Assembly: GCA_049644285.1 (NCBI GenBank) | Contig: JBARRP010000344.1 | Span: 1 to 64,000 of the forward strand | Direction: 5' to 3' | Origin: CAVRXT01 sp049644285 | GTDB taxonomy: Bacteria > Acidobacteriota > Terriglobia > Acidiferrales > UBA7541 | DNA length: 64,000 nucleotides | Part shown: piece by piece, positions 34,332 to 45,217 of the stretch | How positions within the stretch are numbered: position 1 is the stretch's first letter | How the letters are laid out: each line of letters opens with the position of its first letter | Notes under the pieces: generated by a model | What the model was told of the DNA's origin: nothing | The model's database searches: none | What the model saw: only the letters and a program-made list of their open reading frames with translations | Position numbers and translations under genes: made by a program

Positions 34332-35733
34332 AGTTCCTCTTCGATGTGGCGCAGGCGAGATTGCAGATCATCGAGCGCCGCTGCCACGGTTTCCGGCGAT
34401 GTTCCGCCCAGAACGCGGCGCCGCGCGAGTGAGGCTTCCGGCGTCAGCGCCGCAGCGAGGTCCGGGCCAAACGCAGGCGAAAATGTCTTCAGTCGTTCGA
34501 GAGGAAACTCCCCCAGGCTCTTTCCTTCTTTCTCCGCTTCGCGAATCGCGCGTCCCACAATTTCGTGGGCCTCACGGAAAGGAACGCCGCGCGCCACCAG
34601 ATAATCGGCAGCCTCGGTGGCCACAAGAGAGGGGTCGGCCGCCGCCTCGCGCAAGCGCGCTTTGTTGAATTTGGTTGCGGCAATCATGCGCGCTGCGATT
34701 CGCACCATCGCCAGCGACTGGTCATGGGCTGCGAAGACCGGTTCCTTGTCCTCCTGCAAATCACGCTCGTAGCTCGACGGTAGACCTTTCAGCGTCGTCA
34801 GAAGTGAAACCAGCGCGCCGGTAATGCGCCCAGTCTTTCCGCGAATCAGCTCCCATGCATCGGGATTCTTCTTCTGCGGCATCAGGCTGCTGCCGGTCGA
34901 AAACTCGTCGGGCAGCTCGACAAATCCGAACTCCGGCGTCGCAAATAGGATGAAATCTTCGGCCAGCCGCGAAAGATGCGTCGCCAGAACCGAGAGAGCA
35001 AAAAGATACTCGAGCGCGAAATCGCGGTCGCCGACGGCATCGACGCTGTTGGCCGTGATGTGCCCGAAGCGCAGCTCCCGAGCGAGCGCCTCGCGATCAA
35101 TCGGAAACGCGCATCCCGCAAGCGCACCGGCGCCTAGGGGACAAACATCCTCGCGGGCGCCCGCGGCGGTGACCCGACTCACGTCGCGCAGAAACGCTTC
35201 CGCGTGCCCGAGAAGCCAGTGCGAAACCAGAATCGGCTGAGCATGTTGCAGATGCGTGGTGCCCGGCATGGGCGTTCCGAGCTGCGCGGCCGCTTGCGCC
35301 GATAGCGACTTCAGAAGCTCCCCGATCGCCGTTCGCGTCTCGCGCGCCGCATCTTTCACGAACATGCGGAACTCGGTCGCCACCATTTCATTTCGGCTGC
35401 GCCCGGTGTGCAATTTCGCGCCAAGCGGGCCGAGTCGCTCGATGAGCGCGGTTTCAACGAAATCGTGTACGTCTTCAGCGGGAGATGCCTCAAGCCACGC
35501 GGGCTCGGCCCCGGCCCACTTTTCGATTTCGTCGAGCGTCGCGACTAGCCGGCGGCACTCTTCAGCAGTGAGGATCCCGACTCCCGCGATGGCGCGGGCC
35601 CACGCCCGATCGAGCGCCAGCTCGTACGGCAACAAGCGGCGATCGAATCTCCACGATCGCTCGAATTCGTAGAAAGATTCGTCCGGGGCGCGTTCGAAAC
35701 GTCCGCCCCACATTTTGCGTTGTCGCGGAGCCG

Positions 35734-35737
<4 letters not shown>
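34328..35737 (-). CDS. argH: Argininosuccinate lyase
   Basis: 469 residues, the normal length. It splits argininosuccinate to arginine and fumarate. The fumarase/aspartase superfamily signature GSSLMPQKKNPD is present (about residue 280); TTHLQHAQPI gives the catalytic His region, and TGRSRNEMVATEFR the substrate-binding block. The start overlaps the stop of argG by 4 nt, and its own stop overlaps the next start. Cytoplasmic homotetramer in known members. Confidence 0.93.
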
Positions 35738-36975
<1,238 letters not shown>

Positions 36976-36985
36976 TTGTATCCTC

Positions 36986-37927
36986 TTAGGCGAGCAACGT
37001 TAACAGAATCGCCTTCTGCGCGTGCAGCCGATTCTCCGCCTGATCGTATACGATCGACTGCGGTGAGTCGATCACCGCGTCGGTGACTTCCGAGCCGCGG
37101 TGTGCCGGAAGGCAATGCAAAAAAACCGCTTCGGGCGCGGCGAGGGAGAGCAAAGCTTCATTCACCTGGTACGGAGCGAAGGCGCCTTTTCTTTCAGCGG
37201 CTTCTTCTTCCTGCCCCATGCTCGCCCATACATCCGTGTAGACAGCCTGCGCGCCGGCGACAGCCTCTTCCGGCGAGCGCAGGACCTCAATTTTCGCGCA
37301 CGTCTCACGCGCCGCCCGACGCGCTTCAGCTATCACAGCCGCATCCGGCTCATAGCCCGCGGGCGTCGCAATCCGCAGGTGCGCGCCAACGCGTGCGCCG
37401 ATCGTGAGCAGCGAATGACAAACGTTATTGCCATCGCCGACAAAAGCCAATTTCAGCCCGCGCAGGCTGCCGAATCGCTCCTCCAGCGTGAAGAAATCGG
37501 AAAGCGCCTGGCAGGGATGAAACCGGTCGGTGAGGGCATTGATCACGGGGATGCGCGCATTTTGAGCCAGCTCATCGAGGGCAGTCTGCACGAACGTGCG
37601 CGCCACGATGCCGTGCACACACCGCTCGAGGGTCTTGGCCACGTCGCGGATGGACTCGCGCTGACCGAGTCGCGAGTTGGTGTGATCCAGGAAAACCGAG
37701 GAACCGCCCAGGCTGGAAATGCCGACTTCAAACGTCACGCGCGTCCGCAGCGACGGCTTCTCGAAAATCAGCGCGAGGAATCGGCCGCCGAGCGCGCCGC
37801 GGTACCGGTCCGGCCGTACTTTGATGTCCGCGGCCAGGTGATAGAGTTCGCGAACTTGCGCGGGTCCCCACTCCATTCCCGTCAGGAGATCGGGAGACAA
37901 TGTCAGCGTCGGGGCAGCGGCTGTCAT
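36986..37927 (-). CDS. argF: Ornithine carbamoyltransferase
   Basis: 313 residues from ATG 37927. The in-frame extension upstream would lie inside argD, so it is rejected. The carbamoyl-phosphate motif reads FEKPSLRTRVTFEVG (SxRTR), and HCLPAHRGSEVTDAV carries the ornithine-binding Cys. It makes citrulline from ornithine and carbamoyl phosphate. The presence of argJ, which releases free ornithine, supports the ornithine rather than the N-acetylornithine form. Four bases separate it from the argD stop. Confidence 0.92.
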   Translation of the reverse strand: MTAAAPTLTLSPDLLTGMEWGPAQVRELYHLAADIKVRPDRYRGALGGRFLALIFEKPSLRTRVTFEVGISSLGGSSVFLDHTNSRLGQRESIRDVAKTLERCVHGIVARTFVQTALDELAQNARIPVINALTDRFHPCQALSDFFTLEERFGSLRGLKLAFVGDGNNVCHSLLTIGARVGAHLRIATPAGYEPDAAVIAEARRAARETCAKIEVLRSPEEAVAGAQAVYTDVWASMGQEEEAAERKGAFAPYQVNEALLSLAAPEAVFLHCLPAHRGSEVTDAVIDSPQSIVYDQAENRLHAQKAILLTLLA

Positions 37928-37931
37928 GGAT

Positions 37932-39275
37932 TCACCTCGTGGCGGCTCGGGCCAATGCCTCCGCTCCGCTTTCCACGGTGGACAGCGCCGGCACTGGCTT
38001 CTCTTCCTGCGATTGGGTGCGTTCGAGGACGACTTCAAATTTCTCGAGGAATTCTTCAACCTGCCTTGCCCTCACGATGAACGGAGGCAGAAGCCGCAAG
38101 ACGTGGCCGTGCGCGCAATTGATGATGAGGCCGTCGCGCAAGGCCCGCTCGACATAGGGCGCGCCGTCGCGCGCGAGATCCACTCCCAGCATCAATCCCT
38201 CGCCACGAACTTCGCGGATGAAATCAAAACGCGCGGCAAGTTTTTCCAGGCCCGCGCGAAGCTGCGCACCGCGTTCGCGGATGTTTTCGAGTAATCCTTC
38301 TTCATCGATGACCTTCAGGAATTCGAGCGCCACCGCGCACGACAGCGGGCCCCCGCCAAACGTGCTTCCGTGCATTCCGGGTGAAAACGTGGATGCGAAC
38401 TTTTCGTTGGCGACAAAAGCGCCCAGCGGCAGCCCACCTGCAAGCGGCTTCGCAATCGTCACGACGTCAGGTAGCGCGCTTGCGCCCTCGAATTTCTGAT
38501 ACGCGAATTTCCACCCGGTGCGGCCAAGCCCGCACTGAATTTCGTCTGCGATCAGCGCAGCATCATGGCGGTTTGCGAGCTCCCGCGCGCGCCGCCAGAA
38601 TGTCTCGCTCACCGCTGAGATACCGCCCTCGCCCTGAACCGTCTCGATGACCAGGGCGCAAACCGTCGCGTCGAATTTCGCTTCCAGGTCGGCGACATCG
38701 TTGAATCCGACGAACTCGACGCCTTCGAGCAGCGGCGCAAATGGCTCGCGATATTTCACCGGATGCGTGACGGAAAGCGCGCCAAATGTCCGGCCGTGAA
38801 ACGAATTCTCGAGAGCGAGGATGCGCGTTTTCGCCGGCGCGCTCTCATTGGCACGCTGCCGCGCATACGCCCGCGCCAGTTTCAAGGCACCCTCGATCGC
38901 CTCGGTGCCGCTGTTCGTGAAGAAAACGCGGTCGAGCCCCGACCACTCCGCCAGCTTCCTTGCGAGCGGTCCCTGGTAGGAATTGTGAAAGAGATTGGAA
39001 ACGTGAATCGCGCGCCCTGCCTCGCGCCGGATTACGCACACCAGCCGCGGATGTGAATACCCCAGAGCATTGACAGCGATCCCGCCGAGAAAATCGAGAT
39101 AAACCTTCCCGCGAGTGTCATACAGGCAGCACCCCTTGCCGTGGGCGAAGACGACGTCTGGGCGTTTGTAAGTGTTCATCAAGTACCGCGCTGCATCCGC
39201 GCGGCTCCGAGCGCTGTTAAGAACCGCATTGGGCCCCTTCGCTTTCGCCCGTTTCTTGGTGGTTTGTCGCTTCAT
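37932..39275 (-). CDS. argD: Acetylornithine aminotransferase
   Basis: 447 residues, class III PLP aminotransferase. FHGRTFGALSVTH, IADEIQCGLGRTG and VTIAKPLAGGLPLGAFV (PLP-binding Lys) are all present. It converts N-acetylglutamate semialdehyde to N-acetylornithine. The N-terminus has about 25 extra basic residues (KRQTTKKRAKAKG), and the C-terminus about 25 extra residues beyond the fold. ATGA overlap with argB upstream. Confidence 0.92.
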   Translation of the reverse strand: MKRQTTKKRAKAKGPNAVLNSARSRADAARYLMNTYKRPDVVFAHGKGCCLYDTRGKVYLDFLGGIAVNALGYSHPRLVCVIRREAGRAIHVSNLFHNSYQGPLARKLAEWSGLDRVFFTNSGTEAIEGALKLARAYARQRANESAPAKTRILALENSFHGRTFGALSVTHPVKYREPFAPLLEGVEFVGFNDVADLEAKFDATVCALVIETVQGEGGISAVSETFWRRARELANRHDAALIADEIQCGLGRTGWKFAYQKFEGASALPDVVTIAKPLAGGLPLGAFVANEKFASTFSPGMHGSTFGGGPLSCAVALEFLKVIDEEGLLENIRERGAQLRAGLEKLAARFDFIREVRGEGLMLGVDLARDGAPYVERALRDGLIINCAHGHVLRLLPPFIVRARQVEEFLEKFEVVLERTQSQEEKPVPALSTVESGAEALARAATR

Positions 39276-40117
39276 GGTCGCCTACCCGCCCGCGCCGTCA
39301 GCCGCGCCTTCGGCTTCGCCGCCGCTCGAAACATCGGCAGAACGCGCGTGCCGCAAGCCTTCGCTCCGTTGGCCGCCGAAAGAAGCGCACGCGGCCGTTC
39401 GCCGCCGACGATGCGCACCTGGCGGACGCCGCCTTCGAGCGCCCGCTTGGCCGCCTCAAGTTTGAGCACCATTCCTCCCGACACTTTGTTGTGGCGGATC
39501 ATCTCCTCAATGGCCTCACCATCAACCGTGGCAAGCACTTTGTCGCCGTCGAACACGCCTGCAACATCCGTGAGGAAAACAAGGCGATCGGCGCGGCAGA
39601 ATTCGGCGGCGGCGGCGGCCATGTGATCCGCGTTGATGTTGTAGAGCTCGCCGTCAGCGCCCAGACCGAGGCAAGCCGCCACTGGCACCACTCCTCCACG
39701 CCACAGCGACGACAGGAACGGCACATTTACCCCCGTCAAGTAGCCGACGTAGCCGAGACCTCCCACGGCGTCGTCAATCTGCATGGGCTCAGCCAGAAAG
39801 CAGGCCGCATCAGCGGCGCAAATCCCTGCAGCGGGACGCCCGGCAAGCGTGATAGCCGCCGCGAGCCGCTTGCTGAGCAGGCCCGCAAAGACCATGACCG
39901 CGGCGTCGCGGGTTTCGCGGTCGGTGACGCGCAATCCGGCGATGAATCGGCTCTCGATTCCCATTCGCGCCAGCGTTGCGGTGAAAATTTTGCCGCCGCC
40001 GTGAACCACCAGCAGCTCGTGTCCCTTCTCCGCCAATTCGACGATTTGCCGAGCAAGAGAATGCACGATTTCCTGGCGCTCGAGAAGCGCTCCAGCAATT
40101 TTGACGACGAGTCTCAT
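39272..40117 (-). CDS. argB: Acetylglutamate kinase
   Basis: 281 residues of the amino-acid kinase fold. VVKIAGALLE at the start and VVHGGGKIFTATLARMG form the phosphate loop; VFLTDVAGVFDG and GGMVLKLEAAKRALEGGVRQVRIV are the nucleotide-binding parts. It phosphorylates N-acetylglutamate. No N-terminal extension of the arginine-inhibited type is obvious. 4-nt overlaps on both sides. Confidence 0.9.
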   Translation of the reverse strand: MRLVVKIAGALLERQEIVHSLARQIVELAEKGHELLVVHGGGKIFTATLARMGIESRFIAGLRVTDRETRDAAVMVFAGLLSKRLAAAITLAGRPAAGICAADAACFLAEPMQIDDAVGGLGYVGYLTGVNVPFLSSLWRGGVVPVAACLGLGADGELYNINADHMAAAAAEFCRADRLVFLTDVAGVFDGDKVLATVDGEAIEEMIRHNKVSGGMVLKLEAAKRALEGGVRQVRIVGGERPRALLSAANGAKACGTRVLPMFRAAAKPKARLTARAGRRP

Positions 40118-41178
40118 ATCAACCCCGCGTGAGTGCTGAAGCCCGGTTCGCCGGACAATTCCGGGGCGAGCATTTCGTTCATGTTCTGCACCGCTTGCCC
40201 CGCGGCGCCCTTGCCCAGATTATCGAGACAGGAAATGACGACCAGCCGCCGGCCTTCCGGATCGAGCGCGAATCCGATGTCGCAAAAATTCGTGTGCGTT
40301 ACATGCTGGAGTTCCGGCAGCTTCCCAGCCGGCCAAATCCGCACGAGAGGAAACTCGGCATACGCTTGTCGGTAGAGCGTCTCCACTTCCTCGCCCGCGC
40401 GAGGCGCTCGCAGCCACACGGAAAGCGTGGAGAGGATCCCCCGCTCGACGGGCAAAAGATGCGCTGTGAAAATCAAATCGCTCGGGTTCAGGCCAAGGTG
40501 CTCCGTAATCTCCGGTGTGTGGCGGTGGGTAAAGACTCCATAGGCGCGAAAATTCTCGTTCACCTCGACAAAATGCGTTTCGCGTTTCGGCTCTTTTCCC
40601 GCGCCGCTCACGCCCGACTTGCAGTCGCACACAATTCCGCGCCCCAGATCAATCCAGCCCGACTCGACCAGCGGTCGAAGCCCGAGAATGACCGATGTCG
40701 CATAGCAACCCGGATTCGCCACAATTTCCGCCCTGCGGATTTCCGCGCGCGCGCCGTTCAGCTCGGGCAGGCCATAGACTGCTTTTTCGAGCAGCTCGGA
40801 CGATGTCGCTCGCAGGTTGTACCAACTCGAGAACACTTCCGGGTCGCGGAACCGGAACGCGCCGCTCAAATCGATGACGCGCAATCCCGCCGCAACAAGT
40901 TCCGAGGCGAGTTCCAGGGAAGCTTCCGCGGGCGTCGCCAGAAACGCGATTCCCGCACCGCTCTTCGCGATTGCCTCGACCGAAAATGGCTGACACGGCG
41001 CTTCGCCCCAGCCGCGAAGCTGCGGAAAAATTTCCGTCAGGCATCGCGCGCCTGCCTGACCGTTGCGAAGATAGAAGACCGGCTTGTGGATGTAGGGGTG
41101 CCGCAGAAGCAGCCGGGCCAGCTCGTACCCCGCGTAGCCCGTTGCCCCGATGACGGCGACCCGTTTCGGGTCTTTCAT
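40114..41178 (-). CDS. argC: N-acetyl-gamma-glutamyl-phosphate reductase
   Basis: 354 residues. VAVIGATGYAGYELARLLLRHP is the NADP-binding fold; VANPGCYATSVILGL holds the catalytic Cys; the conserved HRHTPEITEHLG gives the catalytic His block. It reduces the acyl phosphate made by ArgB to the semialdehyde. It starts inside the stop of argR (ATGA), so regulator and pathway genes are translated together. Confidence 0.93.
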   Translation of the reverse strand: MKDPKRVAVIGATGYAGYELARLLLRHPYIHKPVFYLRNGQAGARCLTEIFPQLRGWGEAPCQPFSVEAIAKSGAGIAFLATPAEASLELASELVAAGLRVIDLSGAFRFRDPEVFSSWYNLRATSSELLEKAVYGLPELNGARAEIRRAEIVANPGCYATSVILGLRPLVESGWIDLGRGIVCDCKSGVSGAGKEPKRETHFVEVNENFRAYGVFTHRHTPEITEHLGLNPSDLIFTAHLLPVERGILSTLSVWLRAPRAGEEVETLYRQAYAEFPLVRIWPAGKLPELQHVTHTNFCDIGFALDPEGRRLVVISCLDNLGKGAAGQAVQNMNEMLAPELSGEPGFSTHAGLI

Positions 41179-41654
41179 CGGAGCAATTCCTCCATGCGTT
41201 TCTGGATCGAAGCGCGAGCTGTTTTCGAGGAGGTGATGACCAGAACCGTGTCATCGCCCGCCAGCGTTCCCGCCACTTCCTTCCAGTGCTCACCATCGAT
41301 GGCGGCGGCTAGCGGCTGCGCTCCGCTCGGCGGTGTTTTCAGGACCAGTAGATTTTGCGCCGGTCGCGCGTCAAGCAGAAATTCACGCAGCGCGCGAGCC
41401 AGCGGCGGCAGCGCTGCCGTTTCTTCCGCGACCGCCGAGAACGCCCGGTAGCCTTCGGACGTCTTCACCAGTTTCAACTCGCGCAAGTCCCGCGACAGGG
41501 TCGCCTGGGTGACGCGCAGGCCCAGGTGGATCAACCGCCGGCGCAATTCGTCCTGGTTCACGATCGCCTGCGCCGCGATCAGCTTCAAAATCTGCCCCTG
41601 CCGGTATCGTTTGCCGCTGCCCATGATCCCAAGTGTTTGAATATTCATTCGCAC
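41175..41654 (-). CDS. argR: Arginine repressor
   Basis: About 157-159 residues. N-terminal winged helix (ILKLIAAQAIVNQDELRRRL, VTQATLSRDLRELKLVKT) and C-terminal oligomerisation/arginine-binding domain, with AGTLAGDDTVLVI containing the GT-DD motif that contacts arginine. Start choice: GTG 41654 or ATG 41648; neither has a Shine-Dalgarno, and the promoter at 41660-41688 predicts a transcript beginning at about 41653, so the mRNA looks leaderless or nearly so. An ARG-box-like palindrome overlaps the start. First gene of the operon, hence self-regulated. Confidence 0.92.
   Translation of the reverse strand: MRMNIQTLGIMGSGKRYRQGQILKLIAAQAIVNQDELRRRLIHLGLRVTQATLSRDLRELKLVKTSEGYRAFSAVAEETAALPPLARALREFLLDARPAQNLLVLKTPPSGAQPLAAAIDGEHWKEVAGTLAGDDTVLVITSSKTARASIQKRMEELLR
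41638..41647. promoter_or_regulatory. ARG-box-like operator over the argR start
   Basis: TGAATATTCA is a perfect 10-bp palindrome matching the core of the ArgR/AhrC box (TGAAT...ATTCA). It sits just downstream of the predicted transcription start, a typical place for repression. A second AT-rich inverted repeat, GTATAAAAATAC, overlaps the -10 element. Confidence 0.65.
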
Positions 41655-41659
41655 GTATT

Positions 41660-41688
41660 TTTATACATTGGACTCTAGCCCGTGTCAA
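41660..41688 (-). promoter_or_regulatory. Strong sigma-70-type promoter of the arginine operon
   Basis: On the minus strand TTGACA (41688-41683), a 17-bp spacer, then TATAAA (41665-41660): both hexamers are at or one base from consensus with ideal spacing. The start point falls at about 41653, at the first codon of argR. Confidence 0.75.
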
Positions 41689-41886
41689 TACTGAAATGCA
41701 GGGGAGGCGTTCCTCTTTGTGCCAGGGAAAAAGCGCCGACGGAAATTCCCCACCGCGACATCGCTCCGAGACACACGAGCCGTCTTCAAGAAATCGCAGA
41801 AAGATTTCGCCCTGCGCGCTACAATCCCCGCCCAGCCGGTCCAACACGAGTGTTCGTCTTCGCGGGAAGGCCGGAGGAGGATCTTG

Positions 41887-43182
41887 ATGAAGCGATTCGT
41901 TTGGCTTTTCTTGGCGCTGATTGGGGCAATCCGGCCCGTCCCTGCGCGAGCGCAATCAACGCCCGCGCCTGCCGTCGTCGCGGTGAAGGCCGGAAGAATC
42001 CTCGACGTGCGCACCGGAAAATATCTCGAGAACCAGATCGTCTGGATCGAGGGCGACCGCATCAAGCAGGTCGGCAGCGCCGCCACCCTCTCTCCGCAAT
42101 TGCCCAAGGACGCGAAAATAATTGATCTCTCCAGCGCGACGATCCTTCCCGGACTGATCGATTGCCACACTCACCTCACCATGTCTCCCTCTACTCTTGG
42201 GCCGGCACACTTGCGCGTTTCCGTTCCGCGATCCGCTCTGATGGGAGTGAAACACGCGCGGGCGACGCTTGAAGCAGGCTTCACCACCGTGCGCAACGTC
42301 GCCGCCGACGGCTATTCCGACATCGCTTTGCGCGACGCCATCAACGCCGGCGATGTTCCCGGCCCACGGATGCTGGTTTCGGGTCCCGCCCTCAGCATCA
42401 CCGGGGGCCATGGTGACGAGAATTTCCTCGCGCCCGAATTTCACGCCAGCGGCGACGGTGTCGCTGACGGCATCGGGGTCGTTCGAAAAGTCCGGGAAAA
42501 CATCAAATACGGAGCGGACCTTATCAAGTTCATGGCCACGGGCGGCGTTCTGTCGGAGGGTGACAATCCGGTGCTCGAACAATACAGCCCCGAAGAAATG
42601 CATCTGATCGTCGCGACCGCTCACGGTCTAGGCCGCAAAGTCGCGGCGCACGCCCACGGCGCGCTCGGCATCGGGAGCGCCGTCGAGGCCGGAGTGGATT
42701 CCATCGAACACGGCAGCTACGTCGACGAAGAAGACATCCAGTTGATGAAGGCGCGCGGCACCTATCTCGTCCCGACTCTTTATCTGGGCGACTGGCTGAT
42801 GACTAATTACCATTCGCTCGGCCTCACTGAGAGTATGATTTCCAAGGCGAAAACAGTCCTGGGGGAGCGCGACGAAAACATCAAACGCGCCTTCCGTGAA
42901 GGAGTGAAGGTGGCCTTCGGCACCGATGCCGCCGTGTATCCGCACGGTATGAACGCGCACGAATTTGCCGTGATGGTGAGATTCGGCCTCAGCCCACTCC
43001 AATCAATCCAGGCCGCCACCGTCAACGCCGCCGACTTGCTCGGCTGGGCGGATCGCGTCGGCACCGTCGAGCCGGGCAGATTCGCCGACCTCATCGCCGT
43101 GAATGGCGACCCGCTCGCCGATGTGAGTGCCCTCGAAAACGTGAAGTTCGTGATGAAGGGCGGCGCCGTCGTAAAGCAATAA
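41887..43182 (+). CDS. Exported amidohydrolase (Xaa-Pro dipeptidase/imidazolonepropionase type)
   Basis: 431 residues from ATG 41887, six bases after GGAGGAGGA. Signal peptide VWLFLALIGAIRPVPARAQ. Metal-binding motif HTH in LIDCHTHLT, a Lys in GADLIKFMATGG, two more His in VAAHAHG and SIEHG, and Asp in AFGTDAAVYPHG: the full binuclear set. The group hydrolyses cyclic imides, N-acyl amino acids or X-Pro peptides; the substrate is unknown. Its promoter shares the spacer with argR, in the opposite direction. Confidence 0.85.
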   Translation: MKRFVWLFLALIGAIRPVPARAQSTPAPAVVAVKAGRILDVRTGKYLENQIVWIEGDRIKQVGSAATLSPQLPKDAKIIDLSSATILPGLIDCHTHLTMSPSTLGPAHLRVSVPRSALMGVKHARATLEAGFTTVRNVAADGYSDIALRDAINAGDVPGPRMLVSGPALSITGGHGDENFLAPEFHASGDGVADGIGVVRKVRENIKYGADLIKFMATGGVLSEGDNPVLEQYSPEEMHLIVATAHGLGRKVAAHAHGALGIGSAVEAGVDSIEHGSYVDEEDIQLMKARGTYLVPTLYLGDWLMTNYHSLGLTESMISKAKTVLGERDENIKRAFREGVKVAFGTDAAVYPHGMNAHEFAVMVRFGLSPLQSIQAATVNAADLLGWADRVGTVEPGRFADLIAVNGDPLADVSALENVKFVMKGGAVVKQ

Positions 43183-43281
43183 TCATGGTCGAGAGCCGGA
43201 GTGGGACCCACACGTCAGCGAATTTGCAGGTCCCTATTCTGGTTCCTGCCTCCCCTGACGTTCTGATAGAATTATCGCGTC

Positions 43282-43358
43282 AGGCCCGTAGCTCAGTTGG
43301 TTAGAGCGCTACCTTGACACGGTAGAGGTCTGCGGTTCGAGCCCGCACGGGCCTACCA
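43282..43358 (+). tRNA. tRNA-Val (anticodon GAC)
   Basis: 77 bases that fold as a cloverleaf: acceptor AGGCCCG/CGGGCCT, D-arm GCTC...GAGC, anticodon arm CTACC-TTGACAC-GGTAG with GAC at the anticodon positions, variable loop AGGTC, T-arm TGCGG-TTCGAGC-CCGCA, and an encoded ACCA end. It is next to an integrase fragment whose C-terminus faces it, so it is the likely attachment site of the island. Confidence 0.95.
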
Positions 43359-43432
43359 TTATTCTCAACGACTTACTGGCATCGGCTTTGCATTTCGCGA
43401 TCCAGTTCAACACAGAGTTCAACACACAGAAG

Positions 43433-43978
43433 TCAGTTCGCACTCGGCCTACCGCGGCAGTGCTCAGATTCGACCGCCGTAACCGGACTCAGACCTTCAA
43501 GGGCCTTGCGTTTAGCTTCCAGGCGGACATGGCTGTAGTGTTCCATCATCTTCCGTGATACGTGCCCGGCTATGCTCAGGACTGCCGCCTCGGGCGCGCC
43601 AGCCTCCAACAGTTCTGTAATGCACTGGTGCCGAAGATCATGAAACCGGAGCCCTCTTAAGCCAGCGGCTCGTGTGAGGTTGCGCCAAGACGTGCGCCAT
43701 GTCTTCTGTGGACGTGATGCGTCAATGCGCGAGTGTTCGCAGCCCGGGAAAACGTACAACTCCGAGCCGAATACCCCGAGCTTGCGGGCTCGGTCCAGAA
43801 GAATTCGGAATCCGAGCATCGCGTCGCGATTCAAGGGAACGCGTCGCTTACCCGCCTCGCTCTTGCTATCAGAAATCGTCATGACCTCTTCAAGAAGATC
43901 AATGTCTGACCAGCGAAGGCCTCGTAGGTCAGCTCCGCGCGCCGTGGTGCTTGCAGCAATCAGCGCCGCAGCATAAGC
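43433..43978 (-). pseudogene. Head-truncated tyrosine recombinase (integrase)
   Basis: Only the catalytic domain remains, about 180 residues: LPTAYAAALIAASTTARGADLRGLRWSDIDL (first Arg), SKSEAGKRRVPL (Lys region), LRFHDLRHQCITELLEAG (HxxR), SIAGHVS and the nucleophile in MMEHYSHV. All five catalytic residues are kept. The arm- and core-binding domains are missing: to the right of 43978 the sequence is that of a DNA polymerase on the other strand. Place beside tRNA-Val fits an integrated element. Without its DNA-binding half it should be inactive. Confidence 0.8.
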
Positions 43979-43979
43979 T

Positions 43980-44859
43980 GTCGGGAGTTGGCCCCGATGG
44001 ACGTAACCGAACGCTCCTATCGCCCTACCGTGCCCGCACTGGCCGGAACCAGCCGAGCAACACTTCATTCATCTTCGGGCCCGCAGTTTGGTTGCGTTTC
44101 CTGATCCAACCAGCTCCTGGAACCGGCATCGCTTATATCGATTGGTCGCAGCAGGAATTCGGCATAGCTGCTGCTCTCTCAGGCGATGGCGCGATGCAAA
44201 CCGCCTACAGGTCTGGGGATCCCTATCTGGCATTCGCGAAACAAGCGGGCGCTGTGCCGCAGAACGCTACAAAGGCCAGTCACGGCCAGGTCCGTGACCA
44301 GTTCAAAGCTTGTGCCCTAGCCGTCCAGTACGGAATGGAGGCTGAATCGCTTGCGCGCAGAATCGGGCAGCCGGTATGCCAGGCACAACAGCTCTTGCGT
44401 CTTCACCATGAAGCCTACAGAAAATTCTGGAAATGGTCAGATGCTGCTGTCGATTACGCGATGCTTCACGGCAGGCTGCGCACCGTCTTCGGATGGACGA
44501 TCCACGTGGGATCCGAGACGAATCCCCGTATGCTGCGCAATTTCCCGATGCAGGCGAACGGTGCAGAGATGCTTCGCCTTGCGTGTTGCTTTGCCACAGA
44601 GCGTGGGATTCGGGTTTGCGCCCCCGTCCACGATGCACTGCTCATCGAAGGGCCTCTGGAACAACTGGAAGTTGATGTCGCTCGAACTCAGAAGGCGATG
44701 GCAGAAGCAAGCCGAGCGGTGCTCGACGGATTCGAGCTGCGTACCGACGCAAAGTTGTTTCGGTATCCCGAAAAGTTCCAGGACGAACGTGGTGTTGAGA
44801 TGTGGAATACCGTATGGCAGCTCATCGAGGAAATTAAAGGGCGGGGAACCTGTGCATAG
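43980..44859 (+). pseudogene. Head-truncated phage-type DNA polymerase A
   Basis: About 290 residues of the palm-fingers end of a family A polymerase: GPDGRNRTLLSPYRARTGRNQPS, AYIDWSQQEFGIAAALSGD (motif A, catalytic Asp), RDQFKACALAVQYGM (motif B), NFPMQANGAEMLRLAC and VHDALLIEG (motif C, with the second catalytic Asp). The exonuclease and thumb parts are missing. The chain begins exactly where the integrase on the other strand ends. The type is the plasmid/phage one rather than the cellular PolI. The downstream small ORF overlaps its stop, so it once headed a replication operon. Confidence 0.8.
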
Positions 44860-45217
44860 ACGCACAGGTCGGGTGTGCGAAAATCTTCGGTGGCCTAAGG
44901 CGAAAGCTGTTCCGGCACTTCACGTAACTAAGAAACTGCCTCGCCACAAACCAGGGCAGCATTTCTTGAAGGGTCCCATTCCGTGGAATTGGATCAGCAA
45001 GGCAGCGCAATTACCGGGCAAAGCACTCCACGTAGGTGTATGCCTTTGGCATCTGGCAGGCTTGAAAAGTAGCCGCACTGTCCCGCTATCAATGGACAGG
45101 TTTGCCGCATACCGAGGGCTAAAGGCACTGGAGGAAGTCGGGCTTGTGCGCGTTGTTCGGCAACGTGGTCGTTTGTCGACTGTGGAGTTGCTGGAAAGCC
45201 ACAACGCACGGCCATGA
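44852..45217 (+). CDS. Winged-helix-like protein of the island
   Basis: 121 residues from GTG 44852, overlapping the polymerase stop. After a basic start (KKLPRHKPGQHFLKGPIPWNWISKAAQL) comes a helix-turn-helix-like part: ALHVGVCLWHLAGLKSSRTVPLSMDRFAAYRGLKALEEVGLVRVVRQRGRLSTVELL, which reads as a winged helix with the wing at the end. Proteins of this pattern are found in integrated elements. It probably binds DNA in replication or control. Confidence 0.6.
   Translation: MHRRTGRVCENLRWPKAKAVPALHVTKKLPRHKPGQHFLKGPIPWNWISKAAQLPGKALHVGVCLWHLAGLKSSRTVPLSMDRFAAYRGLKALEEVGLVRVVRQRGRLSTVELLESHNARP

Noticed and set aside
40129..41451. 440-codon open frame on the plus strand over argC and argR
   Set aside because: Antisense shadow of two certain genes; Arg/His-rich composition without motif.
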